Of a DNA stretch of 64,000 nucleotides, positions 26,967-37,919 are shown in pieces. The stretch covers positions 1 to 64,000 of the forward strand of contig NZ_FNDR01000005.1 in assembly GCF_900099805.1 (NCBI RefSeq), read 5' to 3'. A program made the translations under genes and the position numbers. Position 1 is the stretch's first letter. Each line of letters begins with the position of its first letter. The notes beneath the pieces were generated by a model. That model was not told where the DNA came from, did no database searches, and was given only the letters and a program-made list of their open reading frames with translations. This DNA is from Variovorax sp. OV700. GTDB lineage: Bacteria; Pseudomonadota; Gammaproteobacteria; Burkholderiales; Burkholderiaceae_C.

Positions 26967-28039
26967 TCGATTCACTGCATGCTTTCGGCCTGGGTCTGGT
27001 CCATGCGGGCTGGTGGACAGCCGTGGTCTGGCCCGTGATCTGGACGCTGATCAAGATCATCGTGGTCGTGCTTCCGCTGATGGGAGCCGTGGCCTACCTC
27101 ACGCTGTGGGAACGCAAGGCCATCGGCTTCACGCAGATCCGCATCGGCCCGAACCGCATCGGCCCGCTGGGCCTGTTGCAGCCCATTGCCGACGCGCTCA
27201 AGCTGATGACCAAGGAAATCATTATTCCGACGGTCGCCAACAAGGGTCTCTTCCTGCTGGGCCCGATCATGACCATCATGCCGGCGCTCGCCGCATGGGC
27301 CGTGATTCCCTTCGGCCCCGATGTAGCGCTGGCCAACATCAACGCCGGCCTGCTGTTCGTGATGGCCATCACCTCGCTCGAGGTCTACGGCGTGATCATC
27401 GCGGGCTGGGCTTCCAATTCGAAGTACGCCTTCCTTGGCGCGCTGCGCGCCTCGGCACAGATGGTGAGCTACGAAATTGCGATGGGCTTCTGCTTCGTCG
27501 TGGTGCTGATGGTCTCGGCCAGCCTGAACATGACCGACATCGTGACAGGGCAGGGCAAGGGCACCTTTGCATCCATGGGCATCGGATTCCTGTCGTGGAA
27601 CTGGCTGTCGCTGCTGCCGATCTTCGTCGTCTACTTCATCTCGGGCCTGGCTGAAACCAACCGCCACCCCTTCGACGTGGTCGAAGGCGAGTCCGAAATC
27701 GTCGCGGGCCACATGATCGAGTACTCGGGCATGAGCTTTGCCATGTTCTTCCTGGCCGAGTACGCCAACATGTGGCTGGTCTCGATCTTGTGCGTGGTGC
27801 TGTTCCTCGGCGGATGGCTGCCTCCGTTCGAGTTCCTGAGCTTCATCCCCGGCTGGATCTGGCTCGGTGCCAAGACCTTCTGCGTGGTCACCATGTTCCT
27901 GTGGGTTCGCTCGACGTTCCCGCGCTTCCGGTATGACCAGATCATGCGTCTGGGCTGGAAGATCTTCATCCCGGTCACGCTCGTGTGGCTGGTCGTGGTC
28001 GGTGCCTGGATGCAGACCCCGTTCAACATCTGGAAATAA
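26963..28039 (+). CDS. nuoH: NADH-quinone oxidoreductase subunit H
   Basis: A 358-residue membrane subunit with about eight helices that contributes to the quinone channel. [20 protein letters not shown] and [19 protein letters not shown] carry the conserved charged residues of the E-channel. It overlaps nuoG by ATGA. Confidence 0.97.
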   Translation: MIDSLHAFGLGLVHAGWWTAVVWPVIWTLIKIIVVVLPLMGAVAYLTLWERKAIGFTQIRIGPNRIGPLGLLQPIADALKLMTKEIIIPTVANKGLFLLGPIMTIMPALAAWAVIPFGPDVALANINAGLLFVMAITSLEVYGVIIAGWASNSKYAFLGALRASAQMVSYEIAMGFCFVVVLMVSASLNMTDIVTGQGKGTFASMGIGFLSWNWLSLLPIFVVYFISGLAETNRHPFDVVEGESEIVAGHMIEYSGMSFAMFFLAEYANMWLVSILCVVLFLGGWLPPFEFLSFIPGWIWLGAKTFCVVTMFLWVRSTFPRFRYDQIMRLGWKIFIPVTLVWLVVVGAWMQTPFNIWK

Positions 28040-28056
28040 CTGGAAGCGCCAACATC

Positions 28057-28578
28057 ATGTCTGCTGCGCACACCGCAACAACGTCCGCTCCGTTCTCGCT
28101 CAAGGATTTTCTGGGCAGCTTCATGCTGTTCGAACTGTTCAAGGGCCTTGCGATCACCGGCAAGTACGCTTTCGCCCGCAAGATCACGGTGCAGTTTCCC
28201 GAAGAAAAGACGCCGCTGTCGCCGCGCTTTCGCGGCCTGCACGCTTTGCGCCGCTATGAAAACGGCGAAGAGCGCTGCATTGCCTGCAAGCTCTGCGAAG
28301 CCGTGTGCCCGGCGCTCGCCATCACCATCGAATCCGATGTGCGCGACGACGGCTCGCGCCGCACCACGCGCTACGACATCGACCTGACCAAGTGCATCTT
28401 CTGCGGTTTCTGCGAAGAAAGCTGCCCGGTCGATTCGATCGTCGAGACCCACATCTTCGAATACCACGGCGAAAAGCGCGGCGACCTGTACTTCACCAAG
28501 GACATGCTGCTGGCCGTGGGCGACCGCTACGAAAAAGAAATTGCAGCGAACAAGGCGGCCGACGCCAAGTACCGCTGA
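28057..28578 (+). CDS. nuoI: NADH-quinone oxidoreductase subunit I
   Basis: A 173-residue ferredoxin-like subunit with two 4Fe-4S clusters, N6a and N6b: [12 protein letters not shown] and [12 protein letters not shown]. The amphipathic N-terminal helix ([17 protein letters not shown]) anchors it to the membrane arm. ATG 28057 is the start; upstream codons overlap nuoH. Confidence 0.97.
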   Translation: MSAAHTATTSAPFSLKDFLGSFMLFELFKGLAITGKYAFARKITVQFPEEKTPLSPRFRGLHALRRYENGEERCIACKLCEAVCPALAITIESDVRDDGSRRTTRYDIDLTKCIFCGFCEESCPVDSIVETHIFEYHGEKRGDLYFTKDMLLAVGDRYEKEIAANKAADAKYR

Positions 28579-28616
28579 TCCGTTCAGCCCGAACCCCGTA
28601 CCAATTCGAATTCCAA

Positions 28617-29279
28617 ATGGACGTCAAGACCGGTCTGTTCTATCTCTTTGCCGTGGTGCTGCTGTTTGCAGCCTTCCGCGTCATCACCGCCCGCAATCCC
28701 GTGTACGCCGCGCTGTACCTGGTGCTGGCTTTCTTCCAGGCTTCGGCGATCTGGCTTCTGCTGCGCGCCGAATTTTTGGCGATCTCGCTCGTGCTCGTCT
28801 ACGTCGGCGCGGTGATGGTGCTGTTCCTGTTCGTCGTGATGATGCTGGACATCAATGTCGACGGCTTGCGAGAGGGCTTCTGGAAGCACTTTCCGTTGGC
28901 AGCCGGCGTAGGCGCATTGATTGCGCTCGAAATGGCCGCAGTGCTGATGGGCGGCTTCCGTCTCGGTGAAGCACCGCGCGCCATGGCGACCACCTCTGCC
29001 AACAGCTCGAACACGCTCGAGCTCGGCAAGCTCCTGTATTCCGAATACCTCTATCCGCTGGAAATTGCCGCGGTCATCTTGCTGGTCGCCATCGTGGCCG
29101 CCATTGCCCTGACGCTGCGCACCCGCAAGGACAGCAAGTACGTCAACCCGTCCGCCCAGGTTCGCGTGAAGGCGCGCGACCGCGTTCGCATCGTGCAGAT
29201 GGCGGTCACGCGCGCTGCCGAGCCCGTGGTGGACGCACCCGCCGACGCAGCAGCAGCGGCAAAGGAAAACAAGGCATGA
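28617..29279 (+). CDS. nuoJ: NADH-quinone oxidoreductase subunit J
   Basis: A 220-residue membrane subunit with five helices. [21 protein letters not shown] is the third helix that carries the pi-bulge region important for coupling. The soluble tail after residue ~175 ([14 protein letters not shown] then an Ala-rich end) is longer than in E. coli (184 residues). The stop overlaps the nuoK ATG (ATGA). Confidence 0.95.
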   Translation: MDVKTGLFYLFAVVLLFAAFRVITARNPVYAALYLVLAFFQASAIWLLLRAEFLAISLVLVYVGAVMVLFLFVVMMLDINVDGLREGFWKHFPLAAGVGALIALEMAAVLMGGFRLGEAPRAMATTSANSSNTLELGKLLYSEYLYPLEIAAVILLVAIVAAIALTLRTRKDSKYVNPSAQVRVKARDRVRIVQMAVTRAAEPVVDAPADAAAAAKENKA

Positions 29280-29584
29280 CGCTCACGCTCGGACATTTTC
29301 TATCGCTCGGCGCCATGCTCTTTGCGCTCTCGGTGATCGGCATTTTCCTGAACCGCAAGAACCTCATCGTGCTGCTGATGGCCATCGAGCTGATGCTGCT
29401 TGCGGTGAACATGAACTTCGTGGCGTTCTCGTACTACCTGGGCGACATGCATGGTCAGATCTTCGTGTTCTTCATTTTGACGGTGGCCGCGGCCGAGTCC
29501 GCCATCGGTCTCGCGCTGCTCGTCTTGTTGTTCCGCAACAAGTCCAACATCAACGTCGACGAACTCAACTCGCTCAAGGGTTGA
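29276..29584 (+). CDS. nuoK: NADH-quinone oxidoreductase subunit K
   Basis: A 102-residue, three-helix MrpC-like subunit. The two conserved membrane glutamates are visible, in [13 protein letters not shown] and [14 protein letters not shown]. It is translationally coupled to nuoJ and lies seven bases before nuoL. Confidence 0.97.
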   Translation: MTLTLGHFLSLGAMLFALSVIGIFLNRKNLIVLLMAIELMLLAVNMNFVAFSYYLGDMHGQIFVFFILTVAAAESAIGLALLVLLFRNKSNINVDELNSLKG

Positions 29585-29591
29585 AAGCAGT

Positions 29592-31625
29592 ATGAGCGCA
29601 ACCCTTTCCGCATCCACCCTACTGGCCGTGCCATTGGCACCCCTGGTCGGCGCCGTCGTCGCCGGCCTGTTCGGCACCAAGTTCGGCGGCAACCACATCG
29701 GCCGCAAAGTCACGCATTCGCTGACCATCCTCGGCGTTTTCGTCGCCTTCATCATTTCGGCGATGACGCTCAAGAGCGTGGTGGTCGATGGCGCCCGCTT
29801 CAATGCCACCCTCTACGAATGGATGGTCGTGGGCGGCCTCAAGATGGAAGTCGGCTTCCTGGTCGACGGCCTCACGGCCACGATGATGTGCGTGGTGACC
29901 TTCGTGTCGCTGATGGTGCACGTCTACACCATCGGCTACATGGAAGAAGACGAGGGCTACAACCGCTTCTTCGCCTACATCTCGCTGTTCACCTTCTCGA
30001 TGCTGATGCTCGTCATGAGCAACAACATGCTCCAGCTGTTCTTCGGCTGGGAAGCGGTGGGCCTGGTGTCGTACCTGCTGATCGGCTTCTGGTTCAACAG
30101 GCCCACGGCCATCTTCGCGAACATGAAGGCGTTCCTGGTCAACCGCGTGGGCGACTTCGGCTTCATTCTCGGCATCGGCCTCATTGCAGCCTACGCCGGC
30201 ACGCTGAACTACGGCGAAGCCTTCGCCAAGGCCGGCACCCTGGCTGGTATTACCTTCCCCGGCACCGAGTGGATGCTGATCACCGTGATCTGCATCTGCC
30301 TGTTCATCGGCGCGATGGGCAAGAGCGCGCAGTTTCCGCTGCACGTCTGGCTGCCCGATTCCATGGAAGGCCCGACACCCATCTCGGCGCTGATCCACGC
30401 GGCCACCATGGTGACCGCCGGCATCTTCATGGTGGCGCGCATGTCGCCGCTGTTCGAACTGAGCGACACCGCATTGAGCTTCATCCTGGTGATCGGTGCC
30501 ATCACGGCGCTGTTCATGGGTTTCCTCGGCATCATCCAGAACGACATCAAGCGAGTGGTCGCGTACTCGACGCTCTCGCAGCTCGGCTACATGACGGTGG
30601 CGCTCGGCGCGTCGGCCTATTCGGTCGCGGTGTTCCACCTGATGACGCACGCCTTTTTCAAGGCGCTGCTGTTCCTCGGCGCGGGCTCGGTGATCATCGG
30701 CATGCACCACAACCAGGACATCCGCTGGATGGGCGGCGTGCGCAAGTACATGCCGATCACCTGGATCACTTCGCTCGTGGGTTCGCTCGCGCTGATCGGC
30801 ACGCCGTTCTTCGCCGGCTTCTACTCGAAGGACAGCATCATCGAAGCGGTGCACGAAAGCCACCTGTGGGGCGCGCAGTTCGCCTACTACGCGGTGCTGG
30901 CCGGCGTGTTCGTGACGGCTTTCTATTCGTTCCGCATGTACTTCCTGGTGTTCCACGGCAAGGAGCGCTACGACCAGAACCCCGACGCGCACCACCACGA
31001 CGAACATGCGGAGCACGATGAGGACCATGGCCATCACGGCGGCAAGCCGCACGAATCGCCCTGGGTGGTGTGGCTGCCGCTGGTGCTGCTAGCCATCCCG
31101 TCGGTGGTGATCGGCTTCATGACGATCGAGCCGATGCTCTTCGGCGAGTTCTTCAAGGGTGCCATCGCGGTCGACGCCGACAAGCACCATGCCATGAAGG
31201 AGCTCGGAGAAGCCTTCCACGGCCCCGTGGCCATGGCAATCCACGGCCTGACGGCGGCGCCGTTCTGGCTGGCGCTGGCCGGGGTGGTGCTCTCGTTCTA
31301 CATGTACATGGTCAATCCGGCGCTGCCGGCCGCCATCAAACGTGCCTTCGGACCGGTCTATCGCCTGCTGGAAAACAAGTACTACCTCGACTGGTTCAAC
31401 GAGAACGTCATTGCCCGTGCCACGCGTGCCTTCGGTACCGGCCTGTGGAAGGGCGGCGACCAGGCGTTGATCGATGGTGCCCTGGTCAACGGTTCATGGA
31501 AGGTCGTCGGCCGCATCTCGGGTGCGGTGCGCTGGCTCCAGTCGGGCTACATCTATCACTACGCCTTCGCGATGCTGCTCGGCATCTTCATCCTGATGAC
31601 GTACTTCGTCTGGTTCAAACGCTGA
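29592..31625 (+). CDS. nuoL: NADH-quinone oxidoreductase subunit L
   Basis: A 677-residue antiporter-like proton channel at the distal end of the membrane arm, with the long lateral helix at the C-terminus. GWEAVGLVSYLLIGFW, KSAQFPLHVWLPDSMEGPTP and KRVVAYSTLSQLGYM hold the key Glu and Lys residues. An acidic/His-rich loop occurs at about residues 460-485 (DAHHHDEHAEHDEDHGHH), absent from E. coli NuoL. Confidence 0.97.
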   Translation: MSATLSASTLLAVPLAPLVGAVVAGLFGTKFGGNHIGRKVTHSLTILGVFVAFIISAMTLKSVVVDGARFNATLYEWMVVGGLKMEVGFLVDGLTATMMCVVTFVSLMVHVYTIGYMEEDEGYNRFFAYISLFTFSMLMLVMSNNMLQLFFGWEAVGLVSYLLIGFWFNRPTAIFANMKAFLVNRVGDFGFILGIGLIAAYAGTLNYGEAFAKAGTLAGITFPGTEWMLITVICICLFIGAMGKSAQFPLHVWLPDSMEGPTPISALIHAATMVTAGIFMVARMSPLFELSDTALSFILVIGAITALFMGFLGIIQNDIKRVVAYSTLSQLGYMTVALGASAYSVAVFHLMTHAFFKALLFLGAGSVIIGMHHNQDIRWMGGVRKYMPITWITSLVGSLALIGTPFFAGFYSKDSIIEAVHESHLWGAQFAYYAVLAGVFVTAFYSFRMYFLVFHGKERYDQNPDAHHHDEHAEHDEDHGHHGGKPHESPWVVWLPLVLLAIPSVVIGFMTIEPMLFGEFFKGAIAVDADKHHAMKELGEAFHGPVAMAIHGLTAAPFWLALAGVVLSFYMYMVNPALPAAIKRAFGPVYRLLENKYYLDWFNENVIARATRAFGTGLWKGGDQALIDGALVNGSWKVVGRISGAVRWLQSGYIYHYAFAMLLGIFILMTYFVWFKR

Positions 31626-31650
31626 GCTTTAGCGCTGGAGAAAAAGAAAA

Positions 31651-33129
31651 ATGGGTTTGTTGAGCCTTGCCATCTGGGTGCCCATCGCATTCGGTGTCGC
31701 GTTGCTGGCGTTCGGCCGTGACGAGCACGCCCGGGGCGTGCGCTGGGTCGCGTTGGTCGGCGCGATCATCAGTTTCCTGGTGACCGTGCCGCTTTACACG
31801 GGCTTCGAGAACGGCACCGCCGCGATGCAGTTCGTCGAAAAGGCGAGTTGGATAGCGCGCTTCAATGTCAGCTATCACGTCGGCATCGACGGGCTCTCGC
31901 TCTGGCTGGTGCTGCTGACCTCGTTCACGACCGTGGTGGTCGTGATCTCGGCCTGGGAAGTGATCACCGAGCGCGTCAACCAGTACATGGCCGCGTTCCT
32001 GATTCTTTCGGGCTTCATGATCGGCGTGTTCGCCGCGCTCGACGGTATCCTGTTCTACGTGTTCTTCGAAGCCACGCTGATCCCGATGTACCTCATCATC
32101 GGCATCTGGGGCGGCCCGAACAAGATCTACGCAGCCTTCAAGTTCTTCATCTACACCTTGCTCGGCTCGCTGCTGACGCTGGTGGCGCTGATCTACCTGT
32201 ACAACAAGTCGGGCGGCAGCTTCGACATCCTGAGCTGGCACAAGCTGCCGCTGGGTTTGACGGCGCAGACCTTCCTTTTCTTCGCGTTCTTTGCCGCCTT
32301 TGCGGTCAAGGTGCCGATGTGGCCGGTCCACACCTGGCTGCCCGACGTGCACGTCGAGGCGCCGACCGGCGGCTCGGCCGTGCTGGCCGCGATCATGCTG
32401 AAGCTCGGTGCCTACGGCTTCCTGCGCTTCTCGATGCCGATTGCGCCCGACGCCTCGCACGAATGGGCCTGGCTCATGATCGGTCTGTCGCTGATCGCGG
32501 TGATCTACGTCGGCCTGGTGGCGCTGGTGCAGGAAGACATGAAAAAGCTCGTGGCGTACTCGTCGGTCGCGCACATGGGCTTCGTCACGCTCGGCTTCTT
32601 CATCTTCAACGAGCTCGGCGTGTCCGGCGGCATCGTGCAGATGATCGCGCACGGCTTCGTGTCGGGCGCCATGTTCCTTGGCATCGGCGTGCTGTACGAC
32701 CGCGTGCATTCGCGCCAGATCGCCGACTACGGCGGCGTGGTCAACACCATGCCCAAGTTTGCCGCGTTCGCGCTGTTGTTCGCCATGGCCAACTGCGGCC
32801 TGCCGGGCACCGCCGGTTTCGTGGGCGAGTGGATGGTCATCCTGGGTGCGGTCAAGGCCAACTTCTGGATCGGCCTGGGTGCCGCCACCGCGCTGATCTT
32901 CGGCGCGGCCTACACCCTCTGGATGTACAAGCGCGTGTACCTCGGCCCGGTCGGCAACGACCACGTCAAGGAACTCACCGACATCAACGCCCGCGAGTTC
33001 CTGATGCTGTCGCTGCTGGCCATTGCCGTGCTGTGGATGGGCATCTATCCGAAGCCGTTCACCGCCGCGATGGATGCTTCCGTGACGGAGCTCCTGCGCC
33101 ACGTGGCTACCTCGAAACTGCCACGCTGA
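31651..33129 (+). CDS. nuoM: NADH-quinone oxidoreductase subunit M
   Basis: A 492-residue antiporter-like subunit with about 14 helices. [38 protein letters not shown] and [15 protein letters not shown] carry the conserved channel charges. It is 25 bp after nuoL and 13 bp before nuoN. Confidence 0.97.
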   Translation: MGLLSLAIWVPIAFGVALLAFGRDEHARGVRWVALVGAIISFLVTVPLYTGFENGTAAMQFVEKASWIARFNVSYHVGIDGLSLWLVLLTSFTTVVVVISAWEVITERVNQYMAAFLILSGFMIGVFAALDGILFYVFFEATLIPMYLIIGIWGGPNKIYAAFKFFIYTLLGSLLTLVALIYLYNKSGGSFDILSWHKLPLGLTAQTFLFFAFFAAFAVKVPMWPVHTWLPDVHVEAPTGGSAVLAAIMLKLGAYGFLRFSMPIAPDASHEWAWLMIGLSLIAVIYVGLVALVQEDMKKLVAYSSVAHMGFVTLGFFIFNELGVSGGIVQMIAHGFVSGAMFLGIGVLYDRVHSRQIADYGGVVNTMPKFAAFALLFAMANCGLPGTAGFVGEWMVILGAVKANFWIGLGAATALIFGAAYTLWMYKRVYLGPVGNDHVKELTDINAREFLMLSLLAIAVLWMGIYPKPFTAAMDASVTELLRHVATSKLPR

Positions 33130-33142
33130 AGAAGAGAACGAG

Positions 33143-34630
33143 ATGATTGACAAACTCAGCTGGGTCGCGATCTACCCCGAAATCGTGCTGCTGGTCATGG
33201 CCTGCATCATTGCACTGGTCGACCTGTCGAGCACCAGTGCGCAACGCACGCGAACCTACATCCTGACGCTGCTCACGCTGGCCGTGGTGGCCGTCTTGAC
33301 CGGCATCGCCGCCAACGACGGCAAGACGGTGTACGGCTTCGGCGGCATGGTCGTGAGCGACCCCATGGGCAACTGGCTCAAGTGCTTTGCCACCGTGGCC
33401 CTCATGGTCACGCTGGTCTACGGCCGGCCCTACGCGGCGGACCGCGACATGCTGCGCGGCGGCGAAATGTTCACCATCAGCATGTTCGCGCTGCTGGGCA
33501 TGTTCGTGATGATCTCGGGCAGCAACTTCCTCTTGATCTACCTGGGCCTTGAACTGCTCACGCTCTCGAGCTACGCGCTGGTGGCACTGCGCCGCGACAA
33601 TGCGGTGGCAAGCGAAGCGGCCATGAAGTACTTCGTGCTCGGTGCCATGGCCAGCGGCTTCCTGCTCTACGGCCTTTCCATGATGTACGGCGCGACTGGT
33701 TCGCTCGACGTGAACGAGGTGTTCAAGATCATCGCCAGCGGCAAGGTGAACCATCAGGTGCTGGTGTTCGGCCTGGTGTTCATCGTCGCGGGCCTGGCCT
33801 TCAAGGTGGGGGCTGCGCCTTTCCACATGTGGGTGCCCGACGTGTACCAGGGCGCCCCGACGGCCGTCACGCTGCTGATTGGCGCGGCGCCCGAGCTGGC
33901 CGCCTTCGCCATCATCATCCGGTTGCTGGTGGAAGGTCTGCTGCCGCTGGCCATCGACTGGCAGCAGATGCTGGCCCTGCTGGCCATCGCATCGCTCCTG
34001 GTGGGCAACCTGGCCGCCATTGCGCAGACCAACCTCAAGCGCATGTTGGCCTATTCGACCATTGCGCAGATGGGCTTCATGCTGCTCGGCCTGGTGGCGG
34101 GCGTGGTCAACGGCAACACCTACAACGCGCAGTTCGCGTACAGCGCCTCGATGTTCTACATCGTGACCTACGTGCTGACCACGCTGGCGAGCTTCGGCAT
34201 CATCCTGCTGCTGGCGCGCGAGGGCTTCGAAAGCGAAGAGATCACCGACTTGGCCGGCCTGAACCAGCGCAGCCCGCTGTATGCCGGCGTGATGGCCATC
34301 GCGATGTTCTCGCTCGCCGGCCTGCCGCCGCTGGTCGGGTTCTATGCCAAGCTGGCGGTCCTGCAGGCGCTGATCGCGTCGGGCCAGGCGCTCTACATCG
34401 GGCTGGCCGTGTTCGCGGTGATCACTTCGCTGATCGGCGCCTTCTACTACTTGCGCGTGGTCAAGGTCATGTATTTCGACGCTCCCGTCACGGCCAGCAC
34501 CGTGTCGGCCCCGCGCGACGTGCGCACCGTGCTGTCGATCAACGGCTTGCTGATTCTCGTGCTGGGCATCGTTCCCGGCGGCCTCATGACGCTGTGCGCC
34601 AACGCCATCGTGGCGACGCTGGCCAACTGA
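33143..34630 (+). CDS. nuoN: NADH-quinone oxidoreductase subunit N
   Basis: A 495-residue antiporter-like subunit nearest to Nuo[36 protein letters not shown] and [17 protein letters not shown] are family motifs. It closes the set of fourteen subunits. The next gene, a DUF2818 protein, starts 16 bp later and shares the strand. Confidence 0.97.
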   Translation: MIDKLSWVAIYPEIVLLVMACIIALVDLSSTSAQRTRTYILTLLTLAVVAVLTGIAANDGKTVYGFGGMVVSDPMGNWLKCFATVALMVTLVYGRPYAADRDMLRGGEMFTISMFALLGMFVMISGSNFLLIYLGLELLTLSSYALVALRRDNAVASEAAMKYFVLGAMASGFLLYGLSMMYGATGSLDVNEVFKIIASGKVNHQVLVFGLVFIVAGLAFKVGAAPFHMWVPDVYQGAPTAVTLLIGAAPELAAFAIIIRLLVEGLLPLAIDWQQMLALLAIASLLVGNLAAIAQTNLKRMLAYSTIAQMGFMLLGLVAGVVNGNTYNAQFAYSASMFYIVTYVLTTLASFGIILLLAREGFESEEITDLAGLNQRSPLYAGVMAIAMFSLAGLPPLVGFYAKLAVLQALIASGQALYIGLAVFAVITSLIGAFYYLRVVKVMYFDAPVTASTVSAPRDVRTVLSINGLLILVLGIVPGGLMTLCANAIVATLAN

Positions 34631-34646
34631 TCCCGGCCAGAGCACG

Positions 34647-34952
34647 GTGTCGCAAACCGCCTCGGTCTGGGTCGTGCTCGTGGTGGCGCTGATGGCGGCC
34701 AACCTGCCGTTTCTCAACGACCGGTTGTTTGGCGCCATACCGCTGCGCGTCCATCCCAAATCGCTGGCGATCCGCTTTGCCGAGCTGGTGGTGCTGTACT
34801 TCGTTGCCGGCGGCGTGGGGCTGCTGTTCGAACGCAGGGCGGGGCAGATCGCCCCGCAGGGCTGGGAGTTCTACGCGGTGACCGGCGCGCTTTTCATCGT
34901 GCTGGCATTTCCAGGATTCACTTGGCGCTACCTCATGAAGCACAGGCACTGA
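34647..34952 (+). CDS. DUF2818 family membrane protein
   Basis: A 101-residue protein with about three hydrophobic helices: residues 6-23, 44-62 and 77-96. The start is GTG at 34647, 16 bp after nuoN, and the stop is one base before the Nudix gene ATG. This small family is found at the end of betaproteobacterial nuo operons. A role in complex I assembly or as an accessory subunit is suggested by position only; no function is established here. Confidence 0.82.
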   Translation: MSQTASVWVVLVVALMAANLPFLNDRLFGAIPLRVHPKSLAIRFAELVVLYFVAGGVGLLFERRAGQIAPQGWEFYAVTGALFIVLAFPGFTWRYLMKHRH

Positions 34953-34953
34953 C

Positions 34954-35562
34954 ATGACTTCCACCTCCATTGCCGAATCGCACCTGAAGGAAGAGCGCAC
35001 TGCCAGCGAGGTGCTGGTCAAGGGCAATTTCCTCCAGGTCTGCCGAGACACCGTGCGCCTGCCCGACGGCCACACCGCCACGCGCGAGTACGTGATCCAT
35101 CCGGGCGCGGTGGTGGTGATTCCGCTGCTCGACGACGGCCGTGTGGTGCTTGAGCGCCAGTACCGCTACCCGGTCGCGCACGTGATGACCGAGTTTCCGG
35201 CCGGCAAGCTCGACGCTGGCGAGGATCCGTTCCTTTGCGGCCAGCGCGAGCTGGTCGAGGAAACCGGCTACACCGCGCGCGAATGGGCATATGCCGGCGC
35301 CATGCACCTGGCGGTGGCTTATTCCACCGAGATCATCCACATCTACTTTGCGCGCGGCCTTTCGCTCGGCACGCGCCAGCTCGACCACGGCGAGTTTCTC
35401 GACGTGTTCACGGCCACGCCGCAGGAAGTGGCGGGCTGGTGCCGCGACGGCACGATCACCGATGCCAAGTCGCTCACTTGTGCGCTCTGGCTGCAGAACG
35501 TCCTTTCGGGCGCATGGGAACTCGATTGGCAGGCCCCCGCTGCGCAGGGCGGCGCGGGATAA
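34954..35562 (+). CDS. Nudix hydrolase, ADP-ribose pyrophosphatase-like
   Basis: A 202-residue hydrolase. The Nudix box is clear: GKLDAGEDPFLCGQRELVEE with REL-EETGY providing the metal-binding glutamates. The upstream VVVIPLLDDGRVVLERQYRYPVAH strand and EFPAG turn fit the NudF/ADP-ribose pyrophosphatase group, which cleaves ADP-ribose to AMP and ribose 5-phosphate. It is packed behind the complex I operon, two bases after the DUF2818 gene. Confidence 0.88.
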   Translation: MTSTSIAESHLKEERTASEVLVKGNFLQVCRDTVRLPDGHTATREYVIHPGAVVVIPLLDDGRVVLERQYRYPVAHVMTEFPAGKLDAGEDPFLCGQRELVEETGYTAREWAYAGAMHLAVAYSTEIIHIYFARGLSLGTRQLDHGEFLDVFTATPQEVAGWCRDGTITDAKSLTCALWLQNVLSGAWELDWQAPAAQGGAG

Positions 35563-35569
35563 TCCGCGC

Positions 35570-36037
35570 ATGAAGGTTCTCGATCTACGCTGCTCGCATG
35601 GCCACGGCTTCGAAGGCTGGTTTGCGTCCAACGAGGCGTTTGAAACCCAACTCTCGGCCGGCCTGGTCGAGTGCCCGGTCTGTGCCGACACGCGCATCGT
35701 CAAGCTCCTGAGCGCGCCGCGCCTCAACCTCGGCAACGCCAAGGCGCCGGCGGATGCCGCGGCATCCCCGACCCCGGACTCGCCGGGCAAGGCGCAGCTT
35801 CCGGCCGAAATGTCTCCCGAGGCACGGTGGATGCGCGCGGTGCGCGAGGTTCTCGCGAAGACCGAGGACGTCGGCGAACGCTTCGCCGACGAGGCGCGCA
35901 AGATGCACTACGGCGAAGCCGAGGAGCGCGGCATCCGCGGTCAGGCCACCCGCGAGCAGACAGAGGCGCTGCTCGAAGAAGGCATTCCGGTGATGCCGCT
36001 GCCGATTCCGGCCGCGCTCAAGGAAACGCTGCAGTAA
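35570..36037 (+). CDS. DUF1178 family protein with zinc-ribbon-like N-terminus
   Basis: A 155-residue soluble protein. The first ~45 residues, MKVLDLRCSHGHGFEGWF to VECPVCADTRIVKLLSAP, have a Cys-His and CPVC pair that could bind zinc. The middle is Ala/Pro-rich, and the C-terminal half is helical and charged, with HYGEAEERGIRGQAT, a family signature. It follows the Nudix gene by seven bases. Function is unknown. Confidence 0.82.
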   Translation: MKVLDLRCSHGHGFEGWFASNEAFETQLSAGLVECPVCADTRIVKLLSAPRLNLGNAKAPADAAASPTPDSPGKAQLPAEMSPEARWMRAVREVLAKTEDVGERFADEARKMHYGEAEERGIRGQATREQTEALLEEGIPVMPLPIPAALKETLQ

Positions 36038-36058
36038 TCCGCTCCTGCGCGTGCAGGA

Positions 36059-37843
36059 TCAAGCCGTGAATTGAAGGGCCGCCAAGCGGGCGTAAACCCC
36101 GCCTTGCGCCACCAGCGTGGCATGCGTTCCATGCTCCACGATGCCGCCATGGTCGAGCACGATGATGCGGTCGGCCTTCTGGACCGTGGCGAGGCGGTGC
36201 GCAATCACCAGCGTGGTCCGGCCTTCCATCGCCGATTCGAGCGCCGCCTGCACCATGCGCTCGCTCTCCGCGTCGAGCGCACTCGTCGCTTCGTCCAGCA
36301 ACAGGAGCGGCGGGTTCTTGAGAATGGCGCGCGCAATCGCGATGCGCTGGCGCTGTCCACCCGACAAGCGCACCCCGCGCTCGCCAAGGAAGGTGTCGTA
36401 GCCTTCGGGCAGCGCCTGCAGAAAGTCGTGCGCAAAGGCCGCGCGGGCGGCGGCATGCACCTGGTCGGCGGTTGCGTCGGGGCGGCCGTAGCGGATGTTC
36501 TCTAAGGCGCTGGCCGAGAAGATCACGGCGTCCTGCGGCACCAGGCCGATACGGGTGCGCAGATCGGACAACGCGAGCGAGGCGAGCGGCACCCCATCGA
36601 GCAGCAGACGCCCCGACTGGGGGTCGTAATAGCGCAGCAGCAGCTGGAACACCGTGCTCTTGCCCGCGCCGCTCGAACCCACGAGCGCGACCGTTTCGCC
36701 GGGCGCGATGTCGAGGCTGAAGTTCTTCAGCGCCGGCGTGCCGGGCCGCGAGGGGTAGTGAAAGGTCACGGCTTCGAACTTGACCGCGCTGCCCGCCACG
36801 GGAACGGGCGCGGCCGCGGGATCCTGCGGGGAAACGATCGCCGCCGGCGCATGAAGCAGTTCCATCAGGCGCTCCGTCGCGCCGGCTGCCCGCAGCAAGT
36901 CGCCGTAGACCTCGCCGAGCACGGCGGTCGCGCTCGCGAGAATGGCCACGTAGACCACGGTCTGGCCCAGGTGGCCGGCCGTGATGTCGCCGCGCAGCAC
37001 GGCTTGCGTGCCCTGGTACAGGCCCCAGAGCAGCGCTGCCGAGGTGGCGATGATGATGAAGGCCACCAGCACCGAACGCGCCTTGGTGCGGCGCACGGCG
37101 GTCTTGAAGGCATTTTCGGTCGAGGCATTGAAGCGGCCGGCTTCACGCGATTCGGCCGTGTAGCTCTGCACCACCGGAATGGCATTGAGCACCTCGGCCG
37201 CGATGGCGCTCGAGTCGGCGACGCGGTCCTGGCTGGCGCGCGAGAGCTTGCGCACGCGCCGGCCGAACCACATGCTCGGCAGCACCACCAGTACCAGGAT
37301 GCCCAGCACCTGGACCATCACATAGGGGTTGGTCCAGATCAGCACTGCCAGGGCGCCCACGCCCATGACCGCGTTGCGCAGGCCCATGCTCAGCGACGAG
37401 CCGACCACCGTCTGTACCAGCGTGGTGTCGGCCGTCAGGCGCGACAGCACTTCGCCGGTTTGCGTCGTCTCGAAGAACGCCGGGCTCTGGCGCAGCACAT
37501 GGCCGTACACCGCATTGCGCAGATCGGCCGTGACGCGCTCGCCGAGCCAGCTCACCGTGTAGAAGCGCGCGGCTGAAAAAAGTCCCAGCGCCACGGCCAC
37601 TGCGAATAGCGCGCCGAAGTGCTCGCGCAGCGCCATGGTTTGCGCGCCCTTGTCCGCGCTGACCAGGCCGCCGTCGATCAGGCTGCGCAGGGCCAGCGGA
37701 AACACCAGCGTCGTGATCGCCGCGAACACCAGAAAGATGCCCGCCAGCACGATCTGAACGCGGTATGGCCGAAGAAAAGGGCTCAAGCCCGACAGCGACC
37801 GGGGCGAGCCCTTGGCTGGAGTAGACAGAGGGGAAGAAGCCAT
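36059..37843 (-). CDS. ABC exporter, fused permease-ATPase (MsbA/LmrA type)
   Basis: A 594-residue half-transporter: six-helix exporter domain (residues ~20-310) and ATPase. Walker A GSSGAGKST, Q-loop LVPQDAVIFSAS, signature RLSGGQRQRIAIARAI, Walker B LLLLDEATSALDAES and switch VIAHRLATV are intact, so it should work as a homodimer. ATG 37843 is preceded by GGGAAGAAG. It is divergent from marR across 76 bp that hold the marR promoter. The substrate is not known; lipid or drug export is typical. Confidence 0.88.
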   Translation of the reverse strand: MASSPLSTPAKGSPRSLSGLSPFLRPYRVQIVLAGIFLVFAAITTLVFPLALRSLIDGGLVSADKGAQTMALREHFGALFAVAVALGLFSAARFYTVSWLGERVTADLRNAVYGHVLRQSPAFFETTQTGEVLSRLTADTTLVQTVVGSSLSMGLRNAVMGVGALAVLIWTNPYVMVQVLGILVLVVLPSMWFGRRVRKLSRASQDRVADSSAIAAEVLNAIPVVQSYTAESREAGRFNASTENAFKTAVRRTKARSVLVAFIIIATSAALLWGLYQGTQAVLRGDITAGHLGQTVVYVAILASATAVLGEVYGDLLRAAGATERLMELLHAPAAIVSPQDPAAAPVPVAGSAVKFEAVTFHYPSRPGTPALKNFSLDIAPGETVALVGSSGAGKSTVFQLLLRYYDPQSGRLLLDGVPLASLALSDLRTRIGLVPQDAVIFSASALENIRYGRPDATADQVHAAARAAFAHDFLQALPEGYDTFLGERGVRLSGGQRQRIAIARAILKNPPLLLLDEATSALDAESERMVQAALESAMEGRTTLVIAHRLATVQKADRIIVLDHGGIVEHGTHATLVAQGGVYARLAALQFTA

Positions 37844-37883
37844 GGCGCGGATTCTACCGACGCTTGCCGCCACAAAGGCAGCC

Positions 37884-37912
37884 TTGACAATAATTGCTTG
37901 GGCAATTAATAT
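37884..37912 (+). promoter_or_regulatory. Near-consensus sigma-70 promoter with MarR-type operator
   Basis: TTGACA at 37884-37889 and TAATAT at 37907-37912 are exactly 17 bases apart. TAATTGC-TTGG-GCAATTA, an inverted repeat with 7-bp arms (37891-37908), fills the spacer and touches the -10. The marR ATG is only seven bases after the -10, so the mRNA would be leaderless. A repressor bound here would block RNA polymerase. Confidence 0.82.
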
Positions 37913-37919
37913 TCTGGCC

